DNA of 22,908 bases from VAZQ01 sp034669045 (lineage in GTDB: Bacteria; Pseudomonadota; Alphaproteobacteria; Rhizobiales; Xanthobacteraceae): the NCBI GenBank assembly GCA_034669045.1, contig JAXDOD010000116.1:1-22908 (forward strand), read 5' to 3'. Positions within the stretch are counted from its first letter, which is position 1, and each line of letters begins with the position of its first letter. The translations under genes were made by a program, and so were the position numbers. Below, piece by piece: positions 15,606-22,690 of this stretch. The notes below the pieces were generated by a model. That model was not told where the DNA came from and ran no database searches. It saw nothing but the letters and a program-made list of their open reading frames with translations.

Positions 15606-16514
15606 ATGTCCATTCGACCTGTCAAACGCATCATCCAGTCGAAACCCACGATGGAAGGCGCCGGCGTCAAGCTGCGCCGCGCCTTCGGCTTCGGCGATAC
15701 GCAGGAGTTCGATCCGTTCCTGCTGCTCGACGATTTCCGCAACGACCGCCCGGACGACTACCGCGCCGGCTTCCCGTGGCATCCGCATCGCGGCATCGAG
15801 ACCATCACCTATGTGCTCGCTGGCACCGTCGAGCACGGCGACAGCCTCGGCAACAAAGGCAAGATGGGCGCCGGCGACGTGCAATGGATGACCGCCGGCA
15901 GCGGCATCCTGCACCAGGAAATGCCGCAGGGCGACGAGCGCGGGCGCATGCACGGCTTCCAGCTCTGGGCCAACCTGCCGTCGTCGCTGAAGATGACGTC
16001 GCCGCGCTATCAGGACGTCCCGGCGAAGGCGATCCCTGAGGTCGTCGATGACGACGGCACGCGCGTGCGCGTCATCACCGGCGAGTTCTGGGGCCAGCGC
16101 GGCCCGGTCGACGGCACCGCCGCGGAGCCGCGCTACCTCGACGTGTTCGTGCCGCCGGGCCAGCGCAAGACGCTGCCGGTGGAGGTCGGCCGCCACGCCT
16201 TCGCCTATGTGTTCGAAGGCTCGGGCACGTTTGCCGGCGCCTCCGAGCCGTTCGGCGTGCTCACCGAGAAGGCCACGGCGAGCGGCGACACGCTCGTGCG
16301 CGAGCGCACCGGCAACCGGTCGCTGGTCGTGTTCGACTCCGGCGACGAGGTGACCGTCCAGGCCGGCGACGAGGGCATCCGCTTCCTGCTGGTGTCGGGC
16401 AAGCCGATCGAGGAGCCGGTCGCCTGGCACGGGCCGATCGTGATGAACACGCAAGCCGAGCTGCAGCAGGCCGTGGCCGAGTTGCGCAATGGCACGTTCA
16501 TCAAGCACGGGTGA
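15606..16514 (+). CDS. Pirin family protein
   Basis: A 302-residue bicupin of the pirin family. Bacterial pirins are iron-binding proteins; some, such as YhhW, show quercetin 2,3-dioxygenase activity, and others act as regulators or redox sensors. The four metal ligands of the N-terminal cupin are in place: His59 and His61 (GFPWHPHRG), His103 and Glu105 (GILHQEMP). The C-terminal pirin domain follows at about 165-285, with AFAYVFEGSGTF as its cupin strand motif. The length is typical. The start ATG at 15606 opens MSIRPVKRIIQS; upstream GGGGCTGCGGCC gives a modest ribosome-binding site. The gene is preceded by 274 bases of hairpin-rich spacer and is convergent with the M24 gene, so it is probably monocistronic. 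The natural substrate is unknown. Confidence 0.94.
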   Translation: MSIRPVKRIIQSKPTMEGAGVKLRRAFGFGDTQEFDPFLLLDDFRNDRPDDYRAGFPWHPHRGIETITYVLAGTVEHGDSLGNKGKMGAGDVQWMTAGSGILHQEMPQGDERGRMHGFQLWANLPSSLKMTSPRYQDVPAKAIPEVVDDDGTRVRVITGEFWGQRGPVDGTAAEPRYLDVFVPPGQRKTLPVEVGRHAFAYVFEGSGTFAGASEPFGVLTEKATASGDTLVRERTGNRSLVVFDSGDEVTVQAGDEGIRFLLVSGKPIEEPVAWHGPIVMNTQAELQQAVAELRNGTFIKHG

Positions 16515-16547
16515 GCGGACAAAATCCGGTCGATCGAGAGCTCCGGC

Positions 16548-16600
16548 TGGCGCCACGGCGTTCCCTCCCCCCTTGTGGGGAGGGAGCAGACCGAGTCCGC
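16548..16600. repeat. C/G-run palindromic repeat, short copy 2
   Basis: A collapsed version of the element at 10936 and 21034. It has the same left flank (CTGGCGCCACGGCGTTCC), one hairpin and the same right flank (AGCAGACCGAGT). CCCTCCCC (16563-16570) pairs with GGGGAGGG (16577-16584) around CCTTGT. It sits between the convergent pirin and M24 genes and may act as a two-way terminator. Confidence 0.7.
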
Positions 16601-16643
16601 CTCGCGAGCGTGACCTTCCGCAGTACCGCTGGACCCAACCTGG

Positions 16644-17954
16644 TCAGCCTTTCGCCACCGCGATCTCCAGCGGAAACTTGTCGACCACCTCGTGCCCATC
16701 CCCGGTCACGATGAAGGTGTGGCCGAGGAAAATTCCGAAGCTGCCGTCGGGCATGATCGGATTGGGCTCCGCCATGATGATCATGCCGGGCTTGAGGATC
16801 ATGTCGATCTCCTCGCCCTTGACGTGCTCGGCGGTGACATGCGGGTTGTCGGTGACGAGATCGATGCCGTGGCACTGGGTCGGGCGCGACTGCACGCCGT
16901 TGTCGCGGAAGAACTTGCTCGCGGCGCGCATGTTCTCCGTGGGCTTTCCCGGCGCGATCTCGGCGATGATCTTGCGATAGCCGGGGAGCGCGATCTCATC
17001 CCAGAACTTCCGCACCATGTCGGTCGGCTCGCCCACGCAGATCGGCGAGCCGATCTGCGCCGAGTAGCCGCGATAGCCGGCGGCGAGCTCCATGTTGATG
17101 ATGTCGCCCGTCCTGAGCACGCGGCCGGAGGGGCGCGGATTGCCGAAAACCAGCGCCGGATCGTCCATCGGCGTCGAGCCGATGATGAGGAAATCGATGT
17201 CGCCGCCGCCTTCGAGGATGGCGGCGCCGGCGGCGGCGCGCAGCTCGTATTCCTTCACGCCGGGTCTGGCGCGCGCGACCATGGCGTTCATCGCGTTCTC
17301 GCACAGGACGCCGGCCTTGCGCACGCAGTCGAGCTCCTCCTCGCTATGGATCACCACGAGGTCGTGCAGGAAGCCCTTGGTGAAGACGAGCTCGGCGTCG
17401 GGCAGATTGTGGCGCAGCACGTTGTACTGATTGACCGGCAGGTAGTCCTCGTGCCGCGGATCGATCTCCATCAGGCCGATGCGCCCGCGCTCGAGCTTCA
17501 GTTCGCGGATGCGCTCCACCATGATGTCGGCGTAGCGGCCGTTGCGGCTGTGGCGCACGTCGGTCACGGCGATCTCGACCTGGCGGCGCACCGCCTCCGC
17601 GTGGGTGCCGCCCATGGAGTAGATCATGGTCGGCTCGCCATCGAGCGGCACCAGCACGTAGCAGCACAGCGCATGCCATTCCCAGTGGCCGGTGAGCCAG
17701 AGCATGCCGCCGCCGAAGCTCCAATGGCTGGGGCCGCCCGGCACGACGATGGCGTCGAGCTTGTGCTCACGCATTTTGCTGCGCAGCGCGGCGTAGCGGC
17801 GGTCGTATTCCGTCTTGGAAAACTGCTCGTAGACGGCGTCGCGGTAATAGGGCGTGTCGCGCATGTTGGCGAACGGCAGCGCCTGGTCGAGCTTGCCGCG
17901 GACGGCCTCCCAGGTCTGCGGGCCGATGCGGGGCGGGGTGATGTTGACGTTCAT
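16644..17954 (-). CDS. M24 family (pita-bread fold) enzyme, prolidase/creatinase-like, with altered metal ligands
   Basis: A 436-residue two-domain protein of the M24 superfamily. A creatinase-like N-terminal domain (about 50-200) precedes the pita-bread domain (about 205-430). Members include Xaa-Pro peptidases, creatinase and the DMSP lyase DddP. The five classic ligands Asp-Asp-His-Glu-Glu appear, by eye alignment, as Glu289 (NMELAAGY), Gln300 (YSAQIG), His362 (CHGIDL), Glu396 (MAEPNP) and His412 (LGHTFIVTGDG). Three of five are changed, so it may be metal-free like creatinase or bind metal differently. The start ATG at 17954 has AAGGGA seven bases upstream. It lies 132 bases downstream of an ABC binding-protein gene on the same strand, suggesting it processes the imported compound. 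Simple annotation as a peptidase would be unsafe. Confidence 0.88.
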   Translation of the reverse strand: MNVNITPPRIGPQTWEAVRGKLDQALPFANMRDTPYYRDAVYEQFSKTEYDRRYAALRSKMREHKLDAIVVPGGPSHWSFGGGMLWLTGHWEWHALCCYVLVPLDGEPTMIYSMGGTHAEAVRRQVEIAVTDVRHSRNGRYADIMVERIRELKLERGRIGLMEIDPRHEDYLPVNQYNVLRHNLPDAELVFTKGFLHDLVVIHSEEELDCVRKAGVLCENAMNAMVARARPGVKEYELRAAAGAAILEGGGDIDFLIIGSTPMDDPALVFGNPRPSGRVLRTGDIINMELAAGYRGYSAQIGSPICVGEPTDMVRKFWDEIALPGYRKIIAEIAPGKPTENMRAASKFFRDNGVQSRPTQCHGIDLVTDNPHVTAEHVKGEEIDMILKPGMIIMAEPNPIMPDGSFGIFLGHTFIVTGDGHEVVDKFPLEIAVAKG

Positions 17955-17976
17955 GGCTCAATCCCTTCTGCGTCGG

Positions 17977-18082
17977 GCGGGCGACGCGCGAAGCGCCGTG
18001 CCCACGCGTGTTCTTGATGTTGCAGCAGCTCGAAGAATGACGCGCGGGCACGGCGCCAAGATGCGCTTTGCCCACCCTCCGG
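17977..18082. repeat. GTGGGC...GCCCAC hairpin repeats (two units)
   Basis: Two units of the hairpin family seen at 10756-11255: GCGGGCGACGCGCGAAGCGC to GCCCACGCG (17977-18009), and CGCGCGGGCACGGCGCCAAG to CCCACCCTCCGG (about 18041-18082). They fill the gap between the binding-protein and M24 genes and end four bases before the binding-protein stop codon. Confidence 0.6.
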
Positions 18083-18086
18083 TCTC

Positions 18087-19121
18087 CTACAGCTTGCATT
18101 CCCCGATGGTCACCGGGCCGCCGGCGGCGTCGACCGCTTCCTGGGCCAGCGCCATGTTGGCGACCTGCGCGGCGGCCGGCTTCTTCTCCTTGGGGATGTC
18201 GCCGTTCTGGACGCTGTTCTCGATCGTCCAGTCGGTGCGCGCCTGGTCGAAGCCGCCGTTGACCGACCAGACGCAGTTCCTGGTCAGCACGTCGATGGCG
18301 TAGTCGACCGCCTCGGCCGGCTTCTCGGTCGCCTTGGCGATGATCGGCAGCACCTTCGCCTTGTCGCGATAGGCCGTGCGGTTGGCCTCGATCATGGCGG
18401 CGGCGGTGTCGCGCAGGAGCGGCCGGTCGCGCGCGATCCATTCGACCGAAGCGCCGTAGGAGTTGAACTGGTAGTTCGGCATCAGGTCGACGAGCTGCAC
18501 CAGCAGGTTCAACGTCGCCTTCTGCTTCCTGGCGAGGAACACGTCCTCGGGATGGAGCGCGACGGCGTCGATCTGGCCCGCGACCAGGCCCGGAAGGCGG
18601 CCCGCCGTCGCCGAGGCGATGAACTGCGCATCCTCGACCGTCAGGCCCGCGGACTTGAGCACCTCGCGGCCCATGCGCCAGTTGAAGCCGCCGACGCCGC
18701 CGCCGGTGGCGGACAGACGCTTGCCCTTGAGGTCCTTGGCGGTCTTGACGTCCGGCGCCACCATATAGGCCTGCGGCATCCGCGGCGCGAGGCCCCAGAA
18801 CTGCTGCACCCGCGCGCCGTTGCCGATGGCGACATCGCTCACGCTGACGATGGCGGAGCCCTGGATGGCGGCAGCGTTGGAGGTCGCCGACTGGCCGCCT
18901 TCGAACTGCACGATCTTGGCATCGATGCAGCGCTTGGCGAAGAAGCCTAGCTCCTTGGCGATATAGGGCGCGGTATGCACCACGTTCGGCGGCGCGACCG
19001 AGACGCCGATATTGATCGGGCGCATGGTCGTGCAGGTCTGCGCCAGCGCGTCGCCGGCGCCGAGCGCGACGCACGCGGCGGCGAGCGGGATCACGGTTGT
19101 CCAAAGGCGGCGTTTCGACAT
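18087..19121 (-). CDS. ABC transporter substrate-binding protein, NMT1/SsuA-like
   Basis: A 344-residue periplasmic binding protein of the NMT1/THI5/SsuA/TauA-like fold, the receptor of an ABC importer for small sulfonates, pyrimidines or similar compounds. The signal peptide is MSKRRLWTT plus a hydrophobic core, with likely cleavage after Ala27 (DALA|QT). Typical features are APYIAKELGFFAK (about 51-63), a gating loop with SVSDVAIGNGA, KDLKGKRLSATGGG and the hinge LVAGQIDAVALHPED. The start ATG at 19121 is supported by AGGAAGG eight bases upstream. The same frame stays open far upstream, across the permease gene, which is a GC artefact. The gene lies 170 bases after the permease gene, a gap holding two repeats. 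It lacks the CCCxC motif of eukaryotic Thi5. The ligand is unknown. Confidence 0.88.
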   Translation of the reverse strand: MSKRRLWTTVIPLAAACVALGAGDALAQTCTTMRPINIGVSVAPPNVVHTAPYIAKELGFFAKRCIDAKIVQFEGGQSATSNAAAIQGSAIVSVSDVAIGNGARVQQFWGLAPRMPQAYMVAPDVKTAKDLKGKRLSATGGGVGGFNWRMGREVLKSAGLTVEDAQFIASATAGRLPGLVAGQIDAVALHPEDVFLARKQKATLNLLVQLVDLMPNYQFNSYGASVEWIARDRPLLRDTAAAMIEANRTAYRDKAKVLPIIAKATEKPAEAVDYAIDVLTRNCVWSVNGGFDQARTDWTIENSVQNGDIPKEKKPAAAQVANMALAQEAVDAAGGPVTIGECKL

Positions 19122-19187
19122 GGCGGTGTCCTTCCTGTTCTCATTGGTCATTTCGATTGCATGCGGACGACACGCGCTCCGCTCATT

Positions 19188-19240
19188 CCGCGCAAGCGGG
19201 AATCCAGGTCCTGGGTCCCCGCTGTCGCGGCGACGAGCGG
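19188..19240. repeat. GC-hairpin dispersed repeat unit
   Basis: ATTCCGCGCAAGCGGGAAT and GTCCCCGCTGTCGCGGCGAC form two imperfect hairpins separated by CCAGGTCCTGG, itself a palindrome, and end in GACGAGCGG. The layout resembles the double hairpin at 15357-15452. It lies in the gap between the permease and binding-protein genes. Confidence 0.5.
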
Positions 19241-19241
19241 A

Positions 19242-19277
19242 TGTGGAACTGTTCCCATGGTGTGGAACTGTTCCCAT
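19242..19277. repeat. 17-base palindromic direct repeat (two copies)
   Basis: TGTGGAACTGTTCCCAT occurs perfectly at 19242-19258 and 19261-19277, a period of 19 bases. Each copy contains the 11-base palindrome GGAACTGTTCC. The pair lies 14 bases after the permease stop codon and about 120 bases upstream of the binding-protein start. It could be an operator or a slippage product. Confidence 0.7.
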
Positions 19278-19291
19278 AGTACTGTCGTCCT

Positions 19292-20152
19292 CTAGTTCTC
19301 GTCCGGCACATTGGTCCAGGGCGCGACGTGTTTCTCGGCGAGCCGCAGCAGCGCGGTGAGCGTGACGCCCAAAATGCCGAGGGTGACGATCGGCACGAAC
19401 ATCCGGTTGACCTGGTAGGTCGCCGCCGTGCGCGCGATCAGGTAGCCGATGCCCGAGAGCGCGGTGTAGAGGTCGGCGAGCACCATGCCGATCAGCCCGC
19501 GCCCGAGCGCCAGCCGCAGGCCGGTGACGATGAACGGCAGCGAGGCCGGGATGACGATGTTGGTCCACAACTGCCGTTCGCTCGAGCGGAAGGCGCGGCC
19601 GACCTCGATCAGCTTCGGGTCCACCGCCTTCACGCCCTGATAGGTGTTGATGACCATCGGGAAGAACGCGAACATGAACAGGATGATCACCTTGGCGGTG
19701 TCCTCGTAGCCGGCCCACAGCACGATCAGCGGGACGAGCGCGACCGACGGGATCGAATAGAGGAACGTGATGTAGACCGAGAGCGCCACGTCGAGCACCC
19801 AGTAGCGCGCCAGCAGGAGCCCGATGCCGATCCCGAAAACGACCGCGAGCGTGAAGCCTATCATCAGCACCTTCAGGCTCGGCCACAGATAGGTCCACAG
19901 CTCGCCGGAGCGGATCATCTCGACCGCGGCCTTGGCGACCGCGCTCGGCGTGGTGAACAGGATCGGATCGACCTGCCCGCCCGTCCATTCCCACAGCAGC
20001 AGGAAGACCGAGAGCGAGGCCACGCGGATCGCGACATTGAGGAGGCTGCGGCGCAGCCGGCGCGTGGCGGCGGCGCGCTCGGCGCGCACCTTGTCGCCGG
20101 AGAGCTCGCGCTCCGACTGGCGCAGCGCCTGGGCCTGGTCGATCGTGGTCAC
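19292..20152 (-). CDS. ABC transporter permease, SsuC/TauC-like
   Basis: A 286-residue inner-membrane permease of the BPD_transp_1 family, forming the channel of an NMT1/SsuA-type importer. After a charged cytoplasmic N-terminus (1-38) there are about six transmembrane segments, near 40-57, 95-115, 122-146, 153-170, 205-225 and 250-272. The ATPase-coupling EAA loop is visible as EVGRAFRSSERQLWTNIVIPASLP (183-206). The start is a GTG at 20152 with GGAGG upstream. This GTG overlaps the ATPase stop as GTGA, so the two genes are translationally coupled. The gene is followed by the 17-base repeat and then the binding-protein gene. The same frame extends upstream across the ATPase gene, which is an artefact. 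Confidence 0.92.
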   Translation of the reverse strand: MTTIDQAQALRQSERELSGDKVRAERAAATRRLRRSLLNVAIRVASLSVFLLLWEWTGGQVDPILFTTPSAVAKAAVEMIRSGELWTYLWPSLKVLMIGFTLAVVFGIGIGLLLARYWVLDVALSVYITFLYSIPSVALVPLIVLWAGYEDTAKVIILFMFAFFPMVINTYQGVKAVDPKLIEVGRAFRSSERQLWTNIVIPASLPFIVTGLRLALGRGLIGMVLADLYTALSGIGYLIARTAATYQVNRMFVPIVTLGILGVTLTALLRLAEKHVAPWTNVPDEN

Positions 20153-20964
20153 GCGACCTCCCGCGGAGCGCTGGCCGAGCGGGGCCGTGTCGAATGCAGT
20201 TGCCGCCAGATGTGCAGCCGCAGCTCGGCAAAGCGCGGATCGGCGCGCATGGCGTCCACGTCGCGTGGGCGCCCGAACGGCATGTCGAGGGTCTCCTTGA
20301 GGCGGCCGGGCCGCGCGGTCATCACCGCGATGCGGTCGCCGAGCAGGATCGCCTCGTCGATCGAATGGGTGATGAACACCATGGTCTTGCGCTCGTCCGG
20401 CCGTTCCATGAGCTGCAGCAACTCCTCCTGCAGGATCTCGCGCGTCTGCGCATCGAGCGCCGCGAACGGCTCGTCCATGAGCAGGACCGACGGGTTCATG
20501 GCGAGCGCGCGCACGAGACCGACGCGCTGCTGCATGCCGCCGGAAAGCTGATAGGGATAATGCGTCTCGAAGCCGGCGAGCCCGACCAGATCGAGATAGT
20601 GCCCGACGCGTTCCCTGATCGCGGCGCGCGGCGTGCCGGCGATCGCGAGCCCGAACGCCGCGTTGTCGTAGACGGTCTTCCAGGGCAGCAGCCCGAAATG
20701 CTGAAACACCATGGCGACGCCGTCGGGCGGGCGGCCCACGACGCGCTTGCCATGCACGCTGATGTGGCCGTCGCTGAGCGCGATCAGGCCCGCGATGCAG
20801 CGCAACAGCGTGGTCTTGCCGCAGCCGGAGGGACCGACCACGCAAAGAATCTCGTTGCGGCGGACCTGCAGCGACAGTTGGTGGAAGGCGACCACGGCGC
20901 CGTCGAGGAACAGCTTGCTGGCGGCGTCCACGACGATCGCGGGCTCGGCTGCCGTTTCGGCCAT
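20149..20964 (-). CDS. ABC transporter ATP-binding protein, SsuB/TauB-like
   Basis: A 271-residue cytoplasmic ATPase of the nitrate/sulfonate/taurine importer class. Motifs are Walker A GPSGCGKTT (44-52), Q-loop Gln88, signature LSGGMQQR (140-147), Walker B VLLMDEP (160-166) and switch His200 (ITHSIDEA). FGLLPWKTVYDNAAFGL after the Q-loop is typical of the SsuB/TauB branch. The start is the ATG at 20964, with GAGGA five bases upstream; an ATG at 20976 is possible. The gene overlaps the permease gene by four bases. Its upstream region holds the C/G-run repeat, and the aldehyde dehydrogenase gene ends 271 bases earlier on the same strand. The transported substrate is unknown. Confidence 0.94.
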   Translation of the reverse strand: MAETAAEPAIVVDAASKLFLDGAVVAFHQLSLQVRRNEILCVVGPSGCGKTTLLRCIAGLIALSDGHISVHGKRVVGRPPDGVAMVFQHFGLLPWKTVYDNAAFGLAIAGTPRAAIRERVGHYLDLVGLAGFETHYPYQLSGGMQQRVGLVRALAMNPSVLLMDEPFAALDAQTREILQEELLQLMERPDERKTMVFITHSIDEAILLGDRIAVMTARPGRLKETLDMPFGRPRDVDAMRADPRFAELRLHIWRQLHSTRPRSASAPREVA

Positions 20965-21033
20965 GCGTTTCCTCATGAGGCGCCCGTGCGCAATCAGGAA
21001 GCGACGCGCGAATGCTTCGCCGGCGTCGCGATG

Positions 21034-21167
21034 GTCAGTGCCACAGCGTCCCCTCCCCCCTTGTGGGGGAGGGACAGGGAGAGGGGTGAAGGAAAGATCG
21101 AATCCGCCATCACCCCTCTCCCCAACCCTCCCCCACAAGGGGGGAGGGAGCAGACCGAGTTTGCCAC
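21034..21167. repeat. C/G-run palindromic intergenic repeat, copy 3
   Basis: An inverted repeat with a left arm at about 21051-21089 (CCCTCCCCCCTTGTGGGGGA...GAGGGGTGA) and a right arm at about 21110-21147 (TCACCCCTCTCCCC...GGGGGGAGGG), spaced by 20 bases. The flanks AGTGCCACAGCGTCC and AGCAGACCGAGTTTGCC match the other two copies. It fills the gap between the ALDH stop and the ATPase start, so it is likely to affect read-through from one to the other. Confidence 0.75.
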
Positions 21168-21235
21168 ACCACCAGTGGCCTTCCGCATCACTGTTGCGCG
21201 CCCTTGTAAGCGGCAGTCTCAAACAAGTAGTCCGA

Positions 21236-22690
21236 TCACAGAATGATCTGGATCGATTTTTCCTCGGTGTAGCTCAACAGCTCCGCCAGGCAGCTTTCCT
21301 TGCCGATGCCTGAGTTCTTCAACCCGCCGTAGGGCGTGCCCTTGAAGTAATTGCCGACGCCATTGATCCACACGCAGCCGGACTGCACGCGACGCGCGGC
21401 CTTGATCGCGCGCTTGATGTCATTGGTCCACACTGCCGCGGTGAGGCCATACTCGAGCGAATTGGCAAGCTCGATGATGGCGTCCTCGTCGCGCCAGGAG
21501 AACACCGAGATGACCGGCCCGAAAATCTCCTCGCGCGCGATCTTCATCTGCGCATGCACGTCGCCGAACACGGTCGGCTCGACCCACCAGCCGCGCTCGA
21601 ACTGCTTGCCGGGGGGACGCTTGCCACCGGTCATCAGCTTGGCGCCGTCGTCGAGGCCCGATTTGATCATCGCGTTGACGCGCTCCATGTGGCGCTTGGA
21701 GTTGACCGGGCCCATCTGCGATTTCGGGTCCATCGGGTCGCCCAGCTTGATCTCGGCGACCCGCTCGGTGACGCGGTCGAGCACCTTCTTGTAGAGGTCC
21801 TCGTGCAGCATCAACCGGCTGGTCGAGCCGCAGGACTGCCCGGCCCACGCGAAGTTCATGCCCGCGACGGCAGCGTCCGCGACCTTGTCGGGGTCGCTAT
21901 CCGGATAGACGATGAACGGGTTCTTGCCGCCCAATTCGAGCGAGAGCGCCTTGATGCCGCCCTCCGCCGCCGCCCGCTGGATCGCCATGCCGGTCGGCAC
22001 CGAGCCGGTGAATGCGATGCGCTTGATCTTCGGATGCTTCACGATGGCCTCGCCGGCCGGCATGCCGTTGCCGCTGACGATATTGGCGACGCCGGGCGGC
22101 AAGACCTCCTTGCAGATTTCGCCGAGCAGAGTGGCCGACAGCGAGCTCGTCTCCGGCGGCTTGATGATCGCGGTGTTGCCCGCGATCAGCGGACCGGCGA
22201 GACCGCGTGCCGCGAAGCTCAGCGGATGGTTGAACGGCACGATGCGCGCGGTCACGCCAAAAGGCTCGCGCACGGTAATGTGCAGGTTCTTGGCGCTCGC
22301 CGGTATGGTCTCGCCTTTCATCTCGATGGCGAGGCCGGTGTACCATTCGAGCTGCTCGGCGGACTGCTCGATGTCGCCTTTCATCTTCGAAATGGTGTTG
22401 CCGGTGTCCATCACCTCGGTGTTAAGGAGTTCTTCGCCGCGCTCGCGGATGCGCTTGGCCATCTGCTTGAGATATTTTCCGCGCTCCTTGATGTCGAGCG
22501 CGGCCCAGGCCGGCTGCGCTTTCTCGGCGGCGGCAACCGCCCGGTTGACGTCGGCGGCGTCGCCGGCGGGGAATTCGCCGATCTTCTCCTCGTTGGCCGG
22601 ATTGACCGATTCGATCCAGTTGTTGGCCTCGCCGGCGACCATCTCGCCGCCGATCAGCATCTGTCCCTTCATTTGGGCATGCACGTTCAT
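21236..22690 (-). CDS. Aldehyde dehydrogenase (betaine-aldehyde dehydrogenase-like)
   Basis: A 484-residue NAD(P)+-dependent aldehyde dehydrogenase, which oxidises an aldehyde to its acid in the cytoplasm. The catalytic machinery is complete: Asn154 in VPFNHP, Lys177 in IIKPPE, the nucleotide-binding loop GSVPTG (229-234), general base Glu252 in LSLELGGKNP and nucleophile Cys287 in WAGQSCGSTSRL. The C-terminal block PYGGLKNSGIGKE is present. The start is the ATG at 22690, with GGGAGG eight bases upstream; further upstream in-frame ATGs lead into a region without homology. The length is normal for the superfamily. It precedes an ABC importer and an M24 enzyme on the same strand and may oxidise an aldehyde made from the imported compound. 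Substrate specificity is not readable with confidence. Confidence 0.95.
   Translation of the reverse strand: MNVHAQMKGQMLIGGEMVAGEANNWIESVNPANEEKIGEFPAGDAADVNRAVAAAEKAQPAWAALDIKERGKYLKQMAKRIRERGEELLNTEVMDTGNTISKMKGDIEQSAEQLEWYTGLAIEMKGETIPASAKNLHITVREPFGVTARIVPFNHPLSFAARGLAGPLIAGNTAIIKPPETSSLSATLLGEICKEVLPPGVANIVSGNGMPAGEAIVKHPKIKRIAFTGSVPTGMAIQRAAAEGGIKALSLELGGKNPFIVYPDSDPDKVADAAVAGMNFAWAGQSCGSTSRLMLHEDLYKKVLDRVTERVAEIKLGDPMDPKSQMGPVNSKRHMERVNAMIKSGLDDGAKLMTGGKRPPGKQFERGWWVEPTVFGDVHAQMKIAREEIFGPVISVFSWRDEDAIIELANSLEYGLTAAVWTNDIKRAIKAARRVQSGCVWINGVGNYFKGTPYGGLKNSGIGKESCLAELLSYTEEKSIQIIL

Noticed and set aside
15138..16556. Minus-strand open frame (472 codons) opposite the protease end and the pirin gene
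   Set aside because: It spans two plus-strand genes and a hairpin-rich gap and has no domain features.
18087..20231. A 714-codon minus-strand frame that would fuse an extra N-terminal half to the ABC binding protein
   Set aside because: The true protein starts at 19121 with a ribosome-binding site and signal peptide. The extension is an out-of-frame reading of the permease gene.
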